From Tamlana sp. 2_MG-2023 (GTDB taxonomy: Bacteria > Bacteroidota > Bacteroidia > Flavobacteriales > Flavobacteriaceae): a stretch of 64,000 bases of DNA. The DNA lies in NCBI RefSeq assembly GCF_030548465.1, contig NZ_JAUOSF010000004.1, forward strand, positions 400,849 to 464,848, read 5' to 3'. The position numbers and the translations under genes were made by a program. Every line of letters begins with the position of its first letter. Positions within the stretch are counted from its first letter, which is position 1. The notes below the pieces were generated by a model, which saw only the letters and a program-made list of their open reading frames with translations, made no database searches and had not been told where the DNA came from. Shown here piece after piece: positions 54,479 through 63,559 of the stretch.

Positions 54479-55007
54479 ACTACTATTAATTGCCTTAGCA
54501 CTTCTCACTTTTGGCTGTAAAATGCCAGAACCACGCAAACCAGTTTCTGTGAAATCTGGCTCCTTTATTGATGCCTCGGTGGAACGCAATAAAAAACTAA
54601 ATGCTAGAGAACATGCCACTATTGAAAAACTATTGGGGCAACAATCACAAGATTATTTAGCTTCAGATAGTGGGTTTTGGTATTACTACAACACAAAAAT
54701 TGAAGTCGACTCTTTAGAAACACCAGATTTTGGTGATTTAGTGAATTACGATTATAACGTAAAAACACTTCATGGTAAATTAATTTATTCTTCCGATGAA
54801 TTAAAAACGCAAAATTATACCATGGATAAGGAAGAATTATTCACTGGTCTTCGCGAAGGTTTAAAACTTATGAAAACGGGGGAAACCGTAACCTTCTTCT
54901 TCCCTTCTCAAAAAGCTTACGGCTATTATGGCGATCAAAATAAAATTGGAAGCAACACCCCACTAGTTTGTGAAGTGACTGTAAACTCAATTACTGAAAG
55001 CGAATGA
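54471..55007 (+). CDS. gldI: Gliding motility-associated FKBP-type prolyl isomerase lipoprotein
   Basis: Lipoprotein of 178 residues with lipobox Cys16 (LLTFGC) and a C-terminal FKBP domain at about 75-175 (VNYDYNVKTLHGKLIYSS, LREGLKLMKTGETVTFFFPSQKAYGYYG). Size, lipidation and domain match GldI of Flavobacterium johnsoniae, needed for gliding and possibly for folding of type IX-linked gliding proteins. It overlaps the DHH gene by 8 bases and the next isomerase gene by 4. The FKBP active-site aromatic set is only partly visible, so catalysis is not certain. Confidence 0.85.
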   Translation: MHKLLLIALALLTFGCKMPEPRKPVSVKSGSFIDASVERNKKLNAREHATIEKLLGQQSQDYLASDSGFWYYYNTKIEVDSLETPDFGDLVNYDYNVKTLHGKLIYSSDELKTQNYTMDKEELFTGLREGLKLMKTGETVTFFFPSQKAYGYYGDQNKIGSNTPLVCEVTVNSITESE

Positions 55008-56131
55008 ATTTAGCAAAAAACACGATTAAGGTTATTCTACTAATACTGTGCTTTAACTTCACTTCTTGCAAAGCTCCATACCCTGAATTAGAGGATGGTA
55101 TATATGCCGAATTTGACACTTCAAAGGGCATTATGGTTGCTAGACTAGAACTTGAAAAAGCACCTGTAACTGTAGCCAATTTCGTTTCTTTAGCTGAAGG
55201 CACAAACACAGTGGTAAAAAAAGAATACAAAGATAAAAAGTATTTTGATGGTAGTATTTTCCATCGTGTTATGAACGATTTCATGATTCAAGGAGGCGAT
55301 CCAACAGGCACAGGAAAAGGAGACCCAGGGTATAGATTCATGGACGAATTTCACCCCGATTTAAAACATGATAAAGCCGGTGTTTTGTCTATGGCCAATC
55401 CTGGTAAAAACACAAATGGGAGTCAGTTTTTCTTTACTGATACAGCAAAACCTCATTTAGATCATGTCCATACTGTTTTTGGTGAAGTTATTATTGGATT
55501 AGATGTATTAGATTCTATTTCGAATGTAAAAACCAACGCGAAACACAGACCAATAAAAGAAGTTGTACTAAAACACGTTACTATAATTAGAAAAGGAAAA
55601 AAAGCGAAATCGTTTAATGCGCCTAAAGTATTTGAAGAACATTTTGCTGAACGAGAACGTCTCGCTCAAGAAAAAATTGATAAAGCTGCAGCTACTCTAA
55701 TAGCCACACACGATAAGTTTGAAGCCCAGCGAGCAAAAGCTACAAAACTAGACTCAGGTTTACAATTTTATATTTCTGAAAAAGGCACAGGAAAAAAACT
55801 TCCAAAAAATGCTAAAGCTCTAGTTGATTACTCCGTATTCTTTGTTAATGGAGAATTAATAGAAACTAGTAAAATTGAAGTTGCCGAAGCCCTTGGCGCG
55901 GTGAACAAAAAACGTAAATTTGCCGACAAATACCACCCGATTATCGCAGAACTAAAACCTAACGCACATATGATCCCTGGATTTAAAGAAGGATTACAAC
56001 AGCTTCATGTTGGTGACAAAGCAACCTTGTTTATTCCTCATTATTTAGCCTATGGTGATAGTGGTACGAAAGGGATACCTGGTAAATCAAACCTCATTTT
56101 TGAAGTTGATATTTTAGAACTTTTAAAATAA
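55004..56131 (+). CDS. Lipoprotein with fused cyclophilin and FKBP prolyl isomerase domains
   Basis: 375 residues, lipobox Cys22 (NFTSC). The cyclophilin domain covers about 30-200 with FDGSIFHRVMNDFMIQGGDPTGTG (the catalytic Arg in FHRV, Gln in IQGGD) and NGSQFFFTDTAKPHLDHVHTVFG; after a helical linker the FKBP domain covers about 265-375 (PGFKEGLQQLHVGDKATLFIPHYLAYGD). Two unrelated prolyl isomerase folds in one chain, a dual-family immunophilin, is rare outside flavobacteria and their relatives. It overlaps gldI by 4 bases and precedes lgt by 17. Confidence 0.95.
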   Translation: MNLAKNTIKVILLILCFNFTSCKAPYPELEDGIYAEFDTSKGIMVARLELEKAPVTVANFVSLAEGTNTVVKKEYKDKKYFDGSIFHRVMNDFMIQGGDPTGTGKGDPGYRFMDEFHPDLKHDKAGVLSMANPGKNTNGSQFFFTDTAKPHLDHVHTVFGEVIIGLDVLDSISNVKTNAKHRPIKEVVLKHVTIIRKGKKAKSFNAPKVFEEHFAERERLAQEKIDKAAATLIATHDKFEAQRAKATKLDSGLQFYISEKGTGKKLPKNAKALVDYSVFFVNGELIETSKIEVAEALGAVNKKRKFADKYHPIIAELKPNAHMIPGFKEGLQQLHVGDKATLFIPHYLAYGDSGTKGIPGKSNLIFEVDILELLK

Positions 56132-56148
56132 AAATAAAGCTAAATTCT

Positions 56149-57078
56149 ATGCATGCATTAAAATTCGATTGGAATCCTACAACAGGAATTGATATTGTTG
56201 GAAATTTCAAAATTCATTTTTACAGCCTTATGTGGGTGACTGCCTTTGTTTTAGGTTGGTATATCATGAAACGTATTTTTACTAAGGAAAAAGTATCACT
56301 AACTTATTTAGATCCCCTTTTTATTTATACAGTATTAGCAACAATGATTGGTGCTCGATTGGGACATGTTTTGTTTTATCAATCGGAATTAATTACCGAA
56401 GATTTCTTCAGCATCTTTTTACCTTTCAAATTTAAAGGCGGCTTTGAATTCACAGGTTTTCAAGGTTTAGCAAGTCATGGTGCAGCCATTGGAATTATTG
56501 TTGGCATGTACTTGTACCGAAAAAAATACAACTACAAATCACTACTTTGGATTTTAGACCGCGTGGTTATTCCTGTAGCTTCCGGTGCCATTTTTATTCG
56601 TATTGGAAACTTTATAAATTCTGAAATTATTGGAAAAATAACCGATTCAAATTTTGGTGTACGCTTTATTCAAGACCAGTACTACAAAAGAGAAGTCATG
56701 CAACTTACCGGAATTAACGACGTGCAAAAAGCATATGATGCTGTAGCTTCGAATCCGCAATTTCAAAACTTATTAGATGCCGTTCCTTACAGACATCCAT
56801 CGCAACTTTACGAATCGTTTTGTTATGTATTTGTCTTTTTAATCTTATGGTATTTCTATTCGAAAACCACTAAAAAAGACCAACCTGGATTTTTATTCGG
56901 TTTGTTTTTAGTGCTACTATGGACCATCCGTTTCTTTATTGAGTTTACCAAAGAGCCTCAAGGTGAAGAATACATCAATTGGTTTGGACTAAATACCGGA
57001 CAATGGTTAAGCATCCCTTTTGTTCTTATAGGGCTGTATTTCATGTTTGGCTATAAAGCGAAATCGACTGTTAGATAA
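56149..57078 (+). CDS. lgt: Phosphatidylglycerol-prolipoprotein diacylglyceryl transferase
   Basis: Inner-membrane enzyme that attaches diacylglycerol to the lipobox cysteine of prolipoproteins. The 309-residue, seven-helix protein has the key segments IHFYSLMWVTAFVLGW, GARLGHVLFYQ, GLASHGAAIGIIVG with its essential His, FIRIGNFINSEIIGK (the Lgt signature) and the RHPSQLYE and FEF-type end. It sits between the double isomerase lipoprotein and a DUF192 lipoprotein gene, both substrates of Lgt. It is 17 bases from the former and 1 base from the latter. Confidence 0.97.
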   Translation: MHALKFDWNPTTGIDIVGNFKIHFYSLMWVTAFVLGWYIMKRIFTKEKVSLTYLDPLFIYTVLATMIGARLGHVLFYQSELITEDFFSIFLPFKFKGGFEFTGFQGLASHGAAIGIIVGMYLYRKKYNYKSLLWILDRVVIPVASGAIFIRIGNFINSEIIGKITDSNFGVRFIQDQYYKREVMQLTGINDVQKAYDAVASNPQFQNLLDAVPYRHPSQLYESFCYVFVFLILWYFYSKTTKKDQPGFLFGLFLVLLWTIRFFIEFTKEPQGEEYINWFGLNTGQWLSIPFVLIGLYFMFGYKAKSTVR

Positions 57079-57079
57079 T

Positions 57080-57574
57080 ATGCTTTTAAAACGACATCTG
57101 TTTTTATACATTCTTTTGTCTTTAGGCACTTTTACAAGCTGTAAAGACAACAAGAAAACCATTAAACAAACTGAAGTTTCGTTTACTAAAGAAGGTTCGC
57201 TCACAATTATTAAAGCTTCAGATAGCTCAAAAATCACTTTGGATATTGAAATTGCCGATACCGATTATGATATCCAAACTGGCTTAATGTACAGAGACCG
57301 TATGCTCAACACGCAAGGCATGCTTTTTGTTTTTGATAACGACCAAGAACGTTCCTTCTATATGAAAAACACTAAAATCGCTTTGGATTTGATTTATATC
57401 AATTCAGATAAAGAAATTGTTAGTTTTCAAGAGAACGCAAAACCTTTTGATGAATCTTCATTACCTTCTAATGCACCAGCTCAATATGTACTTGAAGTAA
57501 ATGCCGGCTTGGCGAATACTTGGGAATTAGCTGTTGGCGATCACATTCAGTACGCTGAAATGAGTATTGAGTAG
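57080..57574 (+). CDS. DUF192 domain lipoprotein
   Basis: Lipoprotein of 164 residues with lipobox Cys21 (TFTSC) and a DUF192 domain at about 50-160: LDIEIADTDYDIQTGLMYRDRMLNTQGMLFVFDND and SFYMKNTKIALDLIYI, the family's conserved core. The ATG at 57080, 1 base after lgt, is chosen because the export signal begins there; an upstream in-frame ATG at 57047 lies inside lgt and would add a basic stretch. DUF192 has no settled function. A terminator ends this operon. Confidence 0.88.
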   Translation: MLLKRHLFLYILLSLGTFTSCKDNKKTIKQTEVSFTKEGSLTIIKASDSSKITLDIEIADTDYDIQTGLMYRDRMLNTQGMLFVFDNDQERSFYMKNTKIALDLIYINSDKEIVSFQENAKPFDESSLPSNAPAQYVLEVNAGLANTWELAVGDHIQYAEMSIE

Positions 57575-57613
57575 TTTTCAGCAATCAAATACTACCTTAT
57601 AAAACCGTTTTAA

Positions 57614-57656
57614 CCCCTTGGAATTAATAACCATTAAATTCAAGGGATTTTTATTA
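57614..57656 (+). terminator. Rho-independent terminator after the DUF192 gene
   Basis: Arms CCCTTGGAATT and AATTCAAGGG (one bulged G) with an AATAACCATT loop and T-rich end. Confidence 0.65.
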
Positions 57657-57780
57657 TATTTACAAGACAGAGTGACTCAGTAATTAATATTAATTCATTT
57701 TAATCTAAAAAAGACGACACATTTTACTTTAATTCAAATTGTTAACGTTGCTCAAATACTTTAAAAACCCTTCAAAAATT

Positions 57781-58506
57781 ATGAAAAACCAATTATTTGC
57801 GCTTGCCCTCTTCCTAGTAACAACCATTGGGTTTACTCAGGAATCCAAAGACATTGATTCAACAGCCATATTCATTTTGGACAAAATGAGTGCTGTTATA
57901 GGAGACTTGCATTCTGTTAATTTTCATTCAAGTAGTTCCAATGACAAAATGGATGTCAACAAGAACATTATTAAAGAACACCACGAAAGTGATATTTCTT
58001 TTTCTGGACCTGACAAACTACATATTCGTATAGACGGGTCGGATGAAGATAAAGCTTATTATTATGATGGTTCACATATAACCTATTACAATTATAACGA
58101 AAATAACTACGTAACACTTGAAGCTCCAGAAACGACTTTGGAGATGATTGATGATATGCACCTGCATTACGATTTTCAATTTCCTGCTGCCGATTTTTTC
58201 TACCCTGCATTTACTGATGATTTAATAGAAGATTTCGACAGTATTAAATACCTAGGTAAAAAAACATTTAACAACGAAGAGTGTTACCATATTATGGCTA
58301 ATAACAAAAAACTAAATGTCCAAATATGGATTTCTAGTCACTCTAATTTACTACCAAAGCATTTTGTGATTATCTACAAAGACAATTCAAATATGCAACA
58401 TGAAGCTACATTTAGCAATTGGAATTTAAACCCTAATATCCCAGACGCTAAATTTGATTTTCTTGCGCCACCAAACTCGAGACTAATTAGCATTTTAAAG
58501 AAGTAG
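57781..58506 (+). CDS. DUF2092 family exported protein
   Basis: Exported protein of 241 residues: signal peptide to about residue 19 (GFTQE), then a LolA-like beta fold with the DUF2092 marks FILDKMSAVIGDLHSVNFHSS, SDISFSGPDKLHIRIDG, YYDGSHITYYNYNENNYVTL and the late PKHFVIIYKDNSN. The start is put at ATG 57781 because the signal begins there; an upstream in-frame TTG at 57739 adds 14 residues with no such signal. DUF2092 proteins are periplasmic with unknown role; the fold suggests lipid or hydrophobic ligand binding. The DUF6515 gene follows 16 bases downstream. Confidence 0.88.
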   Translation: MKNQLFALALFLVTTIGFTQESKDIDSTAIFILDKMSAVIGDLHSVNFHSSSSNDKMDVNKNIIKEHHESDISFSGPDKLHIRIDGSDEDKAYYYDGSHITYYNYNENNYVTLEAPETTLEMIDDMHLHYDFQFPAADFFYPAFTDDLIEDFDSIKYLGKKTFNNEECYHIMANNKKLNVQIWISSHSNLLPKHFVIIYKDNSNMQHEATFSNWNLNPNIPDAKFDFLAPPNSRLISILKK

Positions 58507-58522
58507 TAAATATTAAAATTAT

Positions 58523-59569
58523 ATGATCATGACAGGATATTCATTAAACATAAAACATAAATTAGGAATTTTATTTGTATTTCTAGCACTCGCATTCCCT
58601 TCAGAATTAATCGCCCAACGTATGGGACATGGCGCTTCTAGAGGAGGTGGGCGTACCATGTCAAGAGGCGGTGGCGGAGCGAGCCACTCGATGTCTCGAC
58701 CTAAAACAACCCCAAGTCGATCTAATACTCGTGCCACAACAACAAGATCAACACCTAGTAGAAGTATTAATGGCGGTAGTAAAACAACTACAAGCCGTAA
58801 TTTCTCTGGAGGTTCAAAAGGTAAAATAGCGAATAAAACGACTTCAAAACCAAACCTTTCTACCAATAGAAAAACATCCAACATAAAGCGTACTTCTAAT
58901 AATAAAATAGGAAATAACAGTGGAAACAAAATTGGTAATAAAACTCATGTTGGTAATAATAATGTAAACATAAACGTTAACAACAGCCGACATACTAATA
59001 ACATAAGAAACACACGAGTGCGCTCTAGTAACGTACGCTACAATAGACCACCATACAGATATGGCGGCCGTGGGTACTATTGCCACAGACCTTATTACTA
59101 TCACCCATACACACCTTTTTACTGGGGGCCAGTATGGCACCCATGGGGTTACTTTGTAACTTCATTGGCAACCACAGCAATTATTGTAAGCATTGTGAGT
59201 GATGACCACGATGATAAAGATGAATACCATTACGACAACGGTACTTATTACTTAAAAACTGAAGATGGTTTTGAGGCTGTACAAGCTCCTGTTGGCGCTC
59301 AAGTACCAGAAATACCTAAAGAAGCTCAAAAAGTTGAAGTAAATGAAACCAACAACTACTATTACGGAGGCGCTTTTTACGAGAAAAATGCAGAAGGCTA
59401 CACTGTAGTACCGGCAACTGCAGGAACCATTGTACCTGGACTACCAGACGGTGGTGAAGAGGTTAAAATTGGAGATGTGACCTACGTACAATTTGGTGAC
59501 ACTTACTACCAACCTATTCAAGTGGATGGTAAAGACATGTATGAAATTGTAGAAGTGAAAGAAGAGTAA
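58523..59569 (+). CDS. DUF6515 family exported protein
   Basis: 348 residues. After an export signal (LGILFVFLALAFPSELIAQ) comes a low-complexity region rich in Gly, Ser, Thr, Asn and Arg (about 35-170), a Tyr/Pro/His segment (PYRYGGRGYYCHRPYY), a hydrophobic helix at about 210-230 and, at the C-terminus, three related short repeats with the pattern YYxxxGxYYxxxxxGYxVVxAPxGxxVPxLP, each a small strand-turn unit. The C-terminal part fits DUF6515. Two ATGs at 58523 and 58529 both allow the start. It pairs with the DUF2092 gene 16 bases upstream; a perfect terminator follows. Confidence 0.87.
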   Translation: MIMTGYSLNIKHKLGILFVFLALAFPSELIAQRMGHGASRGGGRTMSRGGGGASHSMSRPKTTPSRSNTRATTTRSTPSRSINGGSKTTTSRNFSGGSKGKIANKTTSKPNLSTNRKTSNIKRTSNNKIGNNSGNKIGNKTHVGNNNVNINVNNSRHTNNIRNTRVRSSNVRYNRPPYRYGGRGYYCHRPYYYHPYTPFYWGPVWHPWGYFVTSLATTAIIVSIVSDDHDDKDEYHYDNGTYYLKTEDGFEAVQAPVGAQVPEIPKEAQKVEVNETNNYYYGGAFYEKNAEGYTVVPATAGTIVPGLPDGGEEVKIGDVTYVQFGDTYYQPIQVDGKDMYEIVEVKEE

Positions 59570-59597
59570 CATCCTTAATAATCATAATTCATGAAAA

Positions 59598-59637
59598 AAC
59601 AAGCTTATAAAACACTATAATAAGCTTGTTTTTTTTA
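59598..59637 (+). terminator. Rho-independent terminator after the DUF6515 gene
   Basis: Perfect 11-base arms AACAAGCTTAT (59598-59608) and ATAAGCTTGTT (59620-59630), 11-base loop, then eight T. The TTG at 59626 that could begin the next frame is inside this hairpin, so the next gene starts later. Confidence 0.95.
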
Positions 59638-59694
59638 TTTTGTAGTAACAGAATCTCTATTATAACTGAAAAACTTAACCCCTCAAAGTTTAAA

Positions 59695-61848
59695 ATGATT
59701 AGCATAAATAAAAAAACTAAAATCATTCTTTTTTCAATTATAGCAATAATTATAATTGCACTTGCCATTTTACCAACAGTAATTAAAAACTACGCGATTA
59801 ACAACAGCAAAACCCTTATAGGCAGGCAGATAAATATTGGAAACTTAAAATATAATTATTTTACAAGTACCGTAAAAGTCTATGATTTTAAAATGTTTGA
59901 ACAAAACGACAAAGATCATTTTATTGTTTTAGACACTTTTCTATTAAACTTAAACCCGCTTAAACTCATTAATGATAAGGTTGAAATAGAACAACTTTAT
60001 TTTAGCCATCTCACGGTAAATACTGTTATGAAGGATTCCACTTTTAACTTTGATGACTTGGTTGCTTTTCACGCCAGTTCCGACACTATAAAAGAAGAGG
60101 AAACACCGCCCTTAAAATTCAGTATCTCCCAGATAGAATTAATGCATGCTAACTTCTTTTTTAACGATAAAAATGTAAACAAAGAAACACATATTGAGGA
60201 TTTTGATTTTCAAATCCCTTATATCGGTTGGGATCAAGAAGAAAAAAGTAATGCCGATTTAAAATTCAACTTGAAAAATGGTGGTTACTTTAAATCGTCC
60301 ATCAACATACATCCAGCTAATGGCGAATTTGATGCACAGTTTACCATAAGTGAATTACAATTAAAACCTTTTTACGAATACGTGGCAGAACATGCTGAAA
60401 TCAATAGCTTAACAGGAAGCGTGAATTCTCAAATACTTATAACAGGAAACACCAACGAAGCATCAAAAGCGATTATCTCTGGAAAAATTGATGTCAACGA
60501 TTTTGAAATGACCGATAAGGCTAACAAGAAATTTCTAGGAGCCAAACATATCGAATCACAAATAAAAGCTATCGACAACTACAACAGTTCTTACACTTTT
60601 GAAACGTTTAAAATTGACAACTCATATACCTTTTTTCAGTTAGATTCTACATCCAACAACTTTTTCAGAATTTTTAAATTAGACAACCCAGAAACAACTG
60701 AAGAAACCGTTAAAGATTCTGTAGCTTCTACTGAAAAAGAATTATACTATGCGGTAAATCACCTCATCGTAGAAAATAGCGTTTTAGATTACACCGACAA
60801 TTTAACCGGAGAACCTTTTAACTACCATCTAAGCGCTATCGAAATTAACTCCAAAGACATCACGAGCACCGCAAACTGGATAGACATTTATTCAACCATG
60901 CTGCTTAACAATCGAGGTACTTTAAAAGCCAACTTAGGAATAAACCCAAACGATTATTATAATTCGACTTTAGATATTTCAGTTGAAAATTTCCTTTTAC
61001 CAGACTTAAATATTTACACTAATTATTATATGGGGCATAGTATTTTACAAGGTGACATGTTTTACACATCGAAATCGAAAATCGTTGATGGCCAAATTGA
61101 AAGTGAAAATAAGTTACTAGTTAAAAACGCTTCTTTAGAAAACACTAAAGGCGGACTCTACAACCTACCCTTGAAATTTGCTTTTTTTCTGCTTACCGAT
61201 AAGAATGGTGATATTCATCTTGATGTGCCCGTAAAAGGAAATTTAAATGACCCTGAAATAAACATTAGAAAAATTGTATGGCAAACCTTTAAAAACGTTA
61301 TAGGTAAAACTGTAGCCGCTCCAGTAAACTTTTTAGTTGGCCTGGTAGGTGGCGATCCTAAAGATTTGGAAGAAATAAATTTCACCTATACCGACAGTAT
61401 CCCTTCTGAAAAAAATTACAAGCAACTTGATAAATTGATTGAATTAGAACAGAAAAAACCAGAATTAAAAATTGACCTCACTTATTTTGTTGATACTAAC
61501 CTCCAAGGCGAAGCTCTAGCAAAAGCTAAACTAGGTAAAGCATTTTACCAAGAAACGCAAAAAGATTACGAAAAGCAAGATAAAGAGTTTGAAGAGTTTG
61601 TCTACACAAAAGCAGCAACAGACTCCTTGAGCTTAAACGATGCCATTAACAAGCTAGTTTCAAAAACTGAAAAAGACAGTTTGGTTACTGCTTATAAAAA
61701 CAGCCTTTTAATAAGCACGGAAACCTATATAAAAGAACAGGCCACCTTCAGTAAAATTGAAATTAAAGAAGCAAAACCAGAAGATCCTGAAAATACAGGA
61801 GCCTATCCTAAGTTTAAAATAAGTTATGGGATGACAGATGAAGAGTAA
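59695..61848 (+). CDS. DUF748/AsmA-like envelope protein
   Basis: 717 residues: an N-terminal membrane anchor (IILFSIIAIIIIALAILP) followed by a long periplasmic beta-helical region with repeats like those of AsmA/TamB relatives (LIGRQINIGNLKYNYFTSTVKVYDFKMFEQN; LIVENSVLDYTDNLTGEPFNYHLSAIEINS; KGGLYNLPLKFAFFLLTDKNGDIHLDVPVKGNLNDPEINI), matching DUF748. These proteins span the periplasm and carry phospholipids towards the outer membrane in known cases. The ATG at 59695 is used because the earlier open frame starts in the terminator hairpin. A charged, helical C-terminal third follows. Confidence 0.9.
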   Translation: MISINKKTKIILFSIIAIIIIALAILPTVIKNYAINNSKTLIGRQINIGNLKYNYFTSTVKVYDFKMFEQNDKDHFIVLDTFLLNLNPLKLINDKVEIEQLYFSHLTVNTVMKDSTFNFDDLVAFHASSDTIKEEETPPLKFSISQIELMHANFFFNDKNVNKETHIEDFDFQIPYIGWDQEEKSNADLKFNLKNGGYFKSSINIHPANGEFDAQFTISELQLKPFYEYVAEHAEINSLTGSVNSQILITGNTNEASKAIISGKIDVNDFEMTDKANKKFLGAKHIESQIKAIDNYNSSYTFETFKIDNSYTFFQLDSTSNNFFRIFKLDNPETTEETVKDSVASTEKELYYAVNHLIVENSVLDYTDNLTGEPFNYHLSAIEINSKDITSTANWIDIYSTMLLNNRGTLKANLGINPNDYYNSTLDISVENFLLPDLNIYTNYYMGHSILQGDMFYTSKSKIVDGQIESENKLLVKNASLENTKGGLYNLPLKFAFFLLTDKNGDIHLDVPVKGNLNDPEINIRKIVWQTFKNVIGKTVAAPVNFLVGLVGGDPKDLEEINFTYTDSIPSEKNYKQLDKLIELEQKKPELKIDLTYFVDTNLQGEALAKAKLGKAFYQETQKDYEKQDKEFEEFVYTKAATDSLSLNDAINKLVSKTEKDSLVTAYKNSLLISTETYIKEQATFSKIEIKEAKPEDPENTGAYPKFKISYGMTDEE

Positions 61849-61975
61849 ATCTCTGCCTCAAAAACTATTTAAACTCACGAATATCAAGCATTAACCTACT
61901 GTTAATTCTAATAAAAAACCTTAATAACATGAAATAATTTTTATCTTTACACAAATAATTTAATTCAATTTATCC

Positions 61976-62332
61976 ATGAAAAAAGTAGTATTATTAACCA
62001 TCGGACTTGCGTTTTCAGCAATTTCAATGTCGGCACAATCATTCCCTGTAAAAACTTCAGACTTAAAAGCGGCTGCTTCTAGTGATTCGCAAACGGAAAA
62101 AATAAAAGAAGCCTTAATGAAGGACGAAGATTTACAGTCTAAAACTATCGATTATTTAAAGAAGGATCCTGAAACAGCAAAGTCTGTAATGGATTTAGCA
62201 TCAAACTCTTCTAGTAATTCAGACCTAATGAAATCAATTCTTGGAGACAAATCGTTAACATCTCATGCTATTGACTACATTACTAAAAACCCGAAATTAT
62301 TAAAGCAAGCACTTAAAGTGGTTGGACTATAA
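61976..62332 (+). CDS. Small exported helical-repeat protein
   Basis: Exported protein of 118 residues with a signal peptide to about residue 20 (SMSAQ) and a mature part of two related units: LMKDEDLQSKTIDYLKKDPETAKSVM at about 48-73 and ILGDKSLTSHAIDYITKNPKLLKQAL at about 89-114, each two short helices with D-L/Y-K/N-P spacing. I do not recognise a family. It is its own rightward unit ended by a very long hairpin shared with mdh. A near-consensus TATCTTTA at about 61940 may be its -7 box. Confidence 0.75.
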   Translation: MKKVVLLTIGLAFSAISMSAQSFPVKTSDLKAAASSDSQTEKIKEALMKDEDLQSKTIDYLKKDPETAKSVMDLASNSSSNSDLMKSILGDKSLTSHAIDYITKNPKLLKQALKVVGL

Positions 62333-62355
62333 TTATTACTACTGTTAAAAGCATA

Positions 62356-62391
62356 AAAAAACGTCTGAAAATAAATTTTCAGACGTTTTTT
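62356..62391. terminator. Bidirectional terminator between convergent genes
   Basis: A 17-base perfect inverted repeat (62356-62372 and 62375-62391) with A and T tracts at its ends, between the rightward small protein gene and leftward mdh. The innermost bases must form the loop. Confidence 0.95.
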
Positions 62392-62413
62392 AATTTCTAA
62401 GAATTACTAAGAT

Positions 62414-63340
62414 CTATAAATCTAATAATCCGTTAGTTTTTGTTACACCTTCAGCAGAAGCTTGCATGTGTGCTTTTTCAGCATCACTTAAAGGAATATC
62501 AACTATTTCCTCAATACCGTTTTTACCTAAAACTACAGGTACTCCGATACAAATATCATTTAAACCATATTCACCTTCTAAGAAAGTTGAACAAGGAAAA
62601 ATCTTTTTAGTATCACAAGCGATGGCTTGTACCATACCTGATACAGCAGCTCCTGGCGCATACCAAGCAGAAGTTCCTAATAATTTAGTTAAGGTTGCTC
62701 CACCAACTTTAGTATCAGCAGCAACTTGCTCTAAACGTTCTTCGCTTAAAAATTCAGAAACTTTAATACTGTTTCTTGTGGCGTGACTTGTTAATGGCAC
62801 CATTCCAGTATCACTATGTCCACCAACTACCATACCATCAACATCGCTAATAGGAGCTCCTAAAGCTTCAGCTAATCTGTATTTAAAACGTGCAGAATCT
62901 AAAGCGCCACCCATCCCAATAATTCTATTTTTTGGCATACCAGTAGCTTTGTGAGCTAGGTAAGTCATTGTATCCATTGGATTACTTACCACAATAAGAA
63001 TCATGTTTGGTGAATGCTCTAATAAACTTGTAGATACATTTTTAACAATCCCTGCATTAATACCAATTAACTCTTCACGAGTCATTCCTGGTTTACGAGG
63101 AATTCCTGAAGTAATCACACAAATATCACTATCAGCTGTTTTACTATAATCGTTAGTTACACCTGTTATTTTAGTATCAAAACCATTTAAAGATGCACAT
63201 TGCATTAAATCCATTGCTTTTCCTTCTGCAAAACCTTCTTTGATGTCTAGAATGACAACTTCTGAAGCGAAATTTTTAATAGCAATATACTCTGCACAAC
63301 TTGCACCTACTGCTCCAGCTCCTACTACAGTTACTTTCAT
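62414..63340 (-). CDS. mdh: Malate dehydrogenase (lactate dehydrogenase-like type)
   Basis: TCA-cycle enzyme oxidising malate to oxaloacetate with NAD. The 308-residue protein has the loop TVVGAGAVGASCAEY with Asp at the end of the second strand (VILDIKEG), the substrate loop with CVITSGIPRKPGMTREEL, and the catalytic SHSDTG segment GHSDTGMVPL with the essential His; the Arg of PRKPGMTR is typical of the LDH-like MDH group. Length and features are those of Bacteroidota Mdh. Leftward, ended by the bidirectional hairpin. Confidence 0.96.
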   Translation of the reverse strand: MKVTVVGAGAVGASCAEYIAIKNFASEVVILDIKEGFAEGKAMDLMQCASLNGFDTKITGVTNDYSKTADSDICVITSGIPRKPGMTREELIGINAGIVKNVSTSLLEHSPNMILIVVSNPMDTMTYLAHKATGMPKNRIIGMGGALDSARFKYRLAEALGAPISDVDGMVVGGHSDTGMVPLTSHATRNSIKVSEFLSEERLEQVAADTKVGGATLTKLLGTSAWYAPGAAVSGMVQAIACDTKKIFPCSTFLEGEYGLNDICIGVPVVLGKNGIEEIVDIPLSDAEKAHMQASAEGVTKTNGLLDL

Positions 63341-63559
63341 TTTTTTGTTATTTATTATTAGTATTTAATTTGTTTTCAAGATTGAATTACATTCAAAAAT
63401 TATAGTTCAAACCACGCTAATTTACGAATTAAAACCCTTTTAATAAAGAAGTATTAGAGGAATCCTTAGTTTTTTGAGACTACCTGATTTTTTTATGATA
63501 AAAATTTAGAAATTCCATCTAAACCTCCCAAAACACTGATTAAAGTAAAATGTTTTTTA

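Noticed and set aside
57047..57079. Upstream start for the DUF192 lipoprotein inside lgt
   Set aside because: It adds basic residues before the lipoprotein signal; the ATG directly after the lgt stop is better.
59626..59694. Extended N-terminus for the DUF748 protein
   Set aside because: That start is inside a perfect terminator hairpin; the anchor helix begins just after ATG 59695.
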